DNA of 29,470 bases, from IMG/VR virus record IMGVR_UViG_3300044675_001527, positions 1 to 29,470 of that record, one strand, 5' to 3'. Shown here one piece after another: positions 28,538 through 29,470 of the stretch. Each line of letters starts with the position of its first letter. The first letter of the stretch is position 1. Below the pieces are notes generated by a model, which saw only the letters and a list, made by a program, of their open reading frames with translations, was not told the DNA's origin and searched no databases. Source of the stretch: a virus. The translations under genes were made by a program, and so were the position numbers.

Positions 28538-29470
28538 GTAGAACTGCAAAATTAGCTGATCTGGCTGCGGCCTATGACAGCGGTGGTGGATTTGGGTTCA
28601 AGAATCGCCTGATAAACGGCGCAATGACCATAGACCAGAGGAATGCGGGGGCGGCGGTGACCGTTCCAAACGACTCCAACTTTTACACAGTTGACCGCTG
28701 GCAAGTTGTTGAAAACTCAGGATGTGTTTTATCAGCAGAGCAAGTTGAAGATGCTCCTTCTGGTTTTTCGAACTCTTTGAAACTAAGCGTCACCACCGCA
28801 GCAGGCTCTATTGGCGCTTCTGAAGCTGGATTTCTTTTACAAAGGATTGAAGGATTTAACACCGCTGATTTGTCTTTTGGTACAGCAAGTGCTGCCACCG
28901 TTACTCTGTCTTATTGGGTCAAATCTAGTATCACAGGCACATTTGGCGGTTCACTTAAAAATGCAACGTCAAATAGATCATATCCATTCAGCTACACGAT
29001 CAACGCAGCAAATACATGGGAACAGAAATCTGTCACTATTGCTGGCGATACAAGTGGTACTTGGGTTGGCGCAACTAACGGTGTTGGTGTTGGCGTTACT
29101 TTTGATATTGGTTCAGGTTCAAGTCGCCGTGGCACAGCAGGTGCATGGGCAGCATCCAACTTTGATGGTGTGACTGGCGCAGTCTCAATCGTCACAACAC
29201 TCAGCGCAACCTTCTACATCACTGGCGTTCAGCTTGAGAAAGGCTCAACAGCAACGAGCTTTGACTACAGGCCGTATGGCACTGAGTTGGCTTTGTGCCA
29301 GCGTTACTGCCCTGTTTATCCAACAACAACAACGGTTACACCAAATGAGGAACTGCCTATAGCTGGGTCAGGTATCAACTCAACTACTGTGTATGGCCTT
29401 TTTGAATTTCCAGTGCCTACAAGAGTTCCTGTTACTGGAGTAACGGTTTCATCAGCTAGTCACTTTACAA
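28534..29470 (+). CDS. Second tail adhesin/carbohydrate-binding protein (C-terminus cut by window edge)
   Basis: The frame is open from the ATG at 28534 (after AAGGAG at 28523-28528) to the window end, 312 residues. It starts MSRTAKLADLAAAYDSGGGF, then FKNRLINGAMTIDQRNAGA, and a beta-rich carbohydrate-binding-like region follows. Residues about 237-261 carry the phrase YITGVQLEKGSTATSFDYRP then ALCQRY, very common in phage tail adhesins. The role is likely receptor binding or minor tail attachment, but the exact part cannot be set. The start is coupled to the homing endonuclease stop. Confidence 0.75.
   Translation, partial: MSRTAKLADLAAAYDSGGGFGFKNRLINGAMTIDQRNAGAAVTVPNDSNFYTVDRWQVVENSGCVLSAEQVEDAPSGFSNSLKLSVTTAAGSIGASEAGFLLQRIEGFNTADLSFGTASAATVTLSYWVKSSITGTFGGSLKNATSNRSYPFSYTINAANTWEQKSVTIAGDTSGTWVGATNGVGVGVTFDIGSGSSRRGTAGAWAASNFDGVTGAVSIVTTLSATFYITGVQLEKGSTATSFDYRPYGTELALCQRYCPVYPTTTTVTPNEELPIAGSGINSTTVYGLFEFPVPTRVPVTGVTVSSASHFT

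Overview
The window is part of a double-stranded DNA tailed phage genome with podovirus-type (short, non-contractile tail) morphology. The evidence is the order of its virion genes: small and large terminase, a 534-residue T7/BPP-1-type portal, a Bbp19-like protein, scaffold, a 280-residue capsid protein, tail tubular proteins A and B, three or four internal/ejection proteins, and a tail fibre with a gp17-like N-terminus and a C-terminal S74 chaperone. No ribosomal, tRNA or cellular housekeeping genes are seen. No phage RNA polymerase lies in the window and several sigma70-like promoters do, so transcription probably uses host RNA polymerase. The host cannot be fixed from sequence alone. The Bbp19/portal style loosely suggests a proteobacterial, perhaps betaproteobacterial, host (inference).

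Layout. 1-1015 (minus strand): the start of a leftward operon with a winged-helix protein and a YqaJ/lambda-exonuclease-type recombinase cut by the window edge. 1016-1149: divergent control region. 1150-3195 (plus): an overlapping run of small early genes (ribbon-helix-helix protein, RusA resolvase, HTH protein, membrane peptide, hypotheticals). 3196-6776: a region unlike the rest in codon use (CAG, CTA, TTA, AGG favoured, many CTAG and GCAG words). It has its own promoter, an operon of tightly coupled small genes with a GP88-family protein and a TrfB/KorA-like repressor, a terminator, a replication-initiator-like winged-helix gene, and a gene-free stretch with paired TTGTCC/GGACAA palindromes. 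This looks plasmid-derived. 6777-9209: an SSB-tail-like protein, a Cys-rich exported peptide and the terminase. 9267-14958: cupin protein, virion and portal module, scaffold. 14959-15573: terminator, promoter, a predicted 70-nt cloverleaf RNA, and the strong promoter and leader of the capsid gene. 15574-25225: capsid, tail tube and ejection proteins. 25256-29470: tail fibre, a 19-codon tail-gene remnant, a homing endonuclease, and a second tail/adhesin gene cut by the right edge.

How the parts work together. TerS/TerL, portal, scaffold and capsid build and fill the head. Tubular proteins A and B form the tail, the internal proteins are ejected ahead of the DNA, and the fibre and following tail gene bind the host. 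RusA and the YqaJ recombinase serve replication and recombination. A recurring TGATAGCAT motif at four control regions, one overlapping the start of the RHH gene, suggests a small phage regulon. The items most worth following up are the cloverleaf RNA, the plasmid-like island, the TGATAGCAT regulon and the homing-endonuclease junction.
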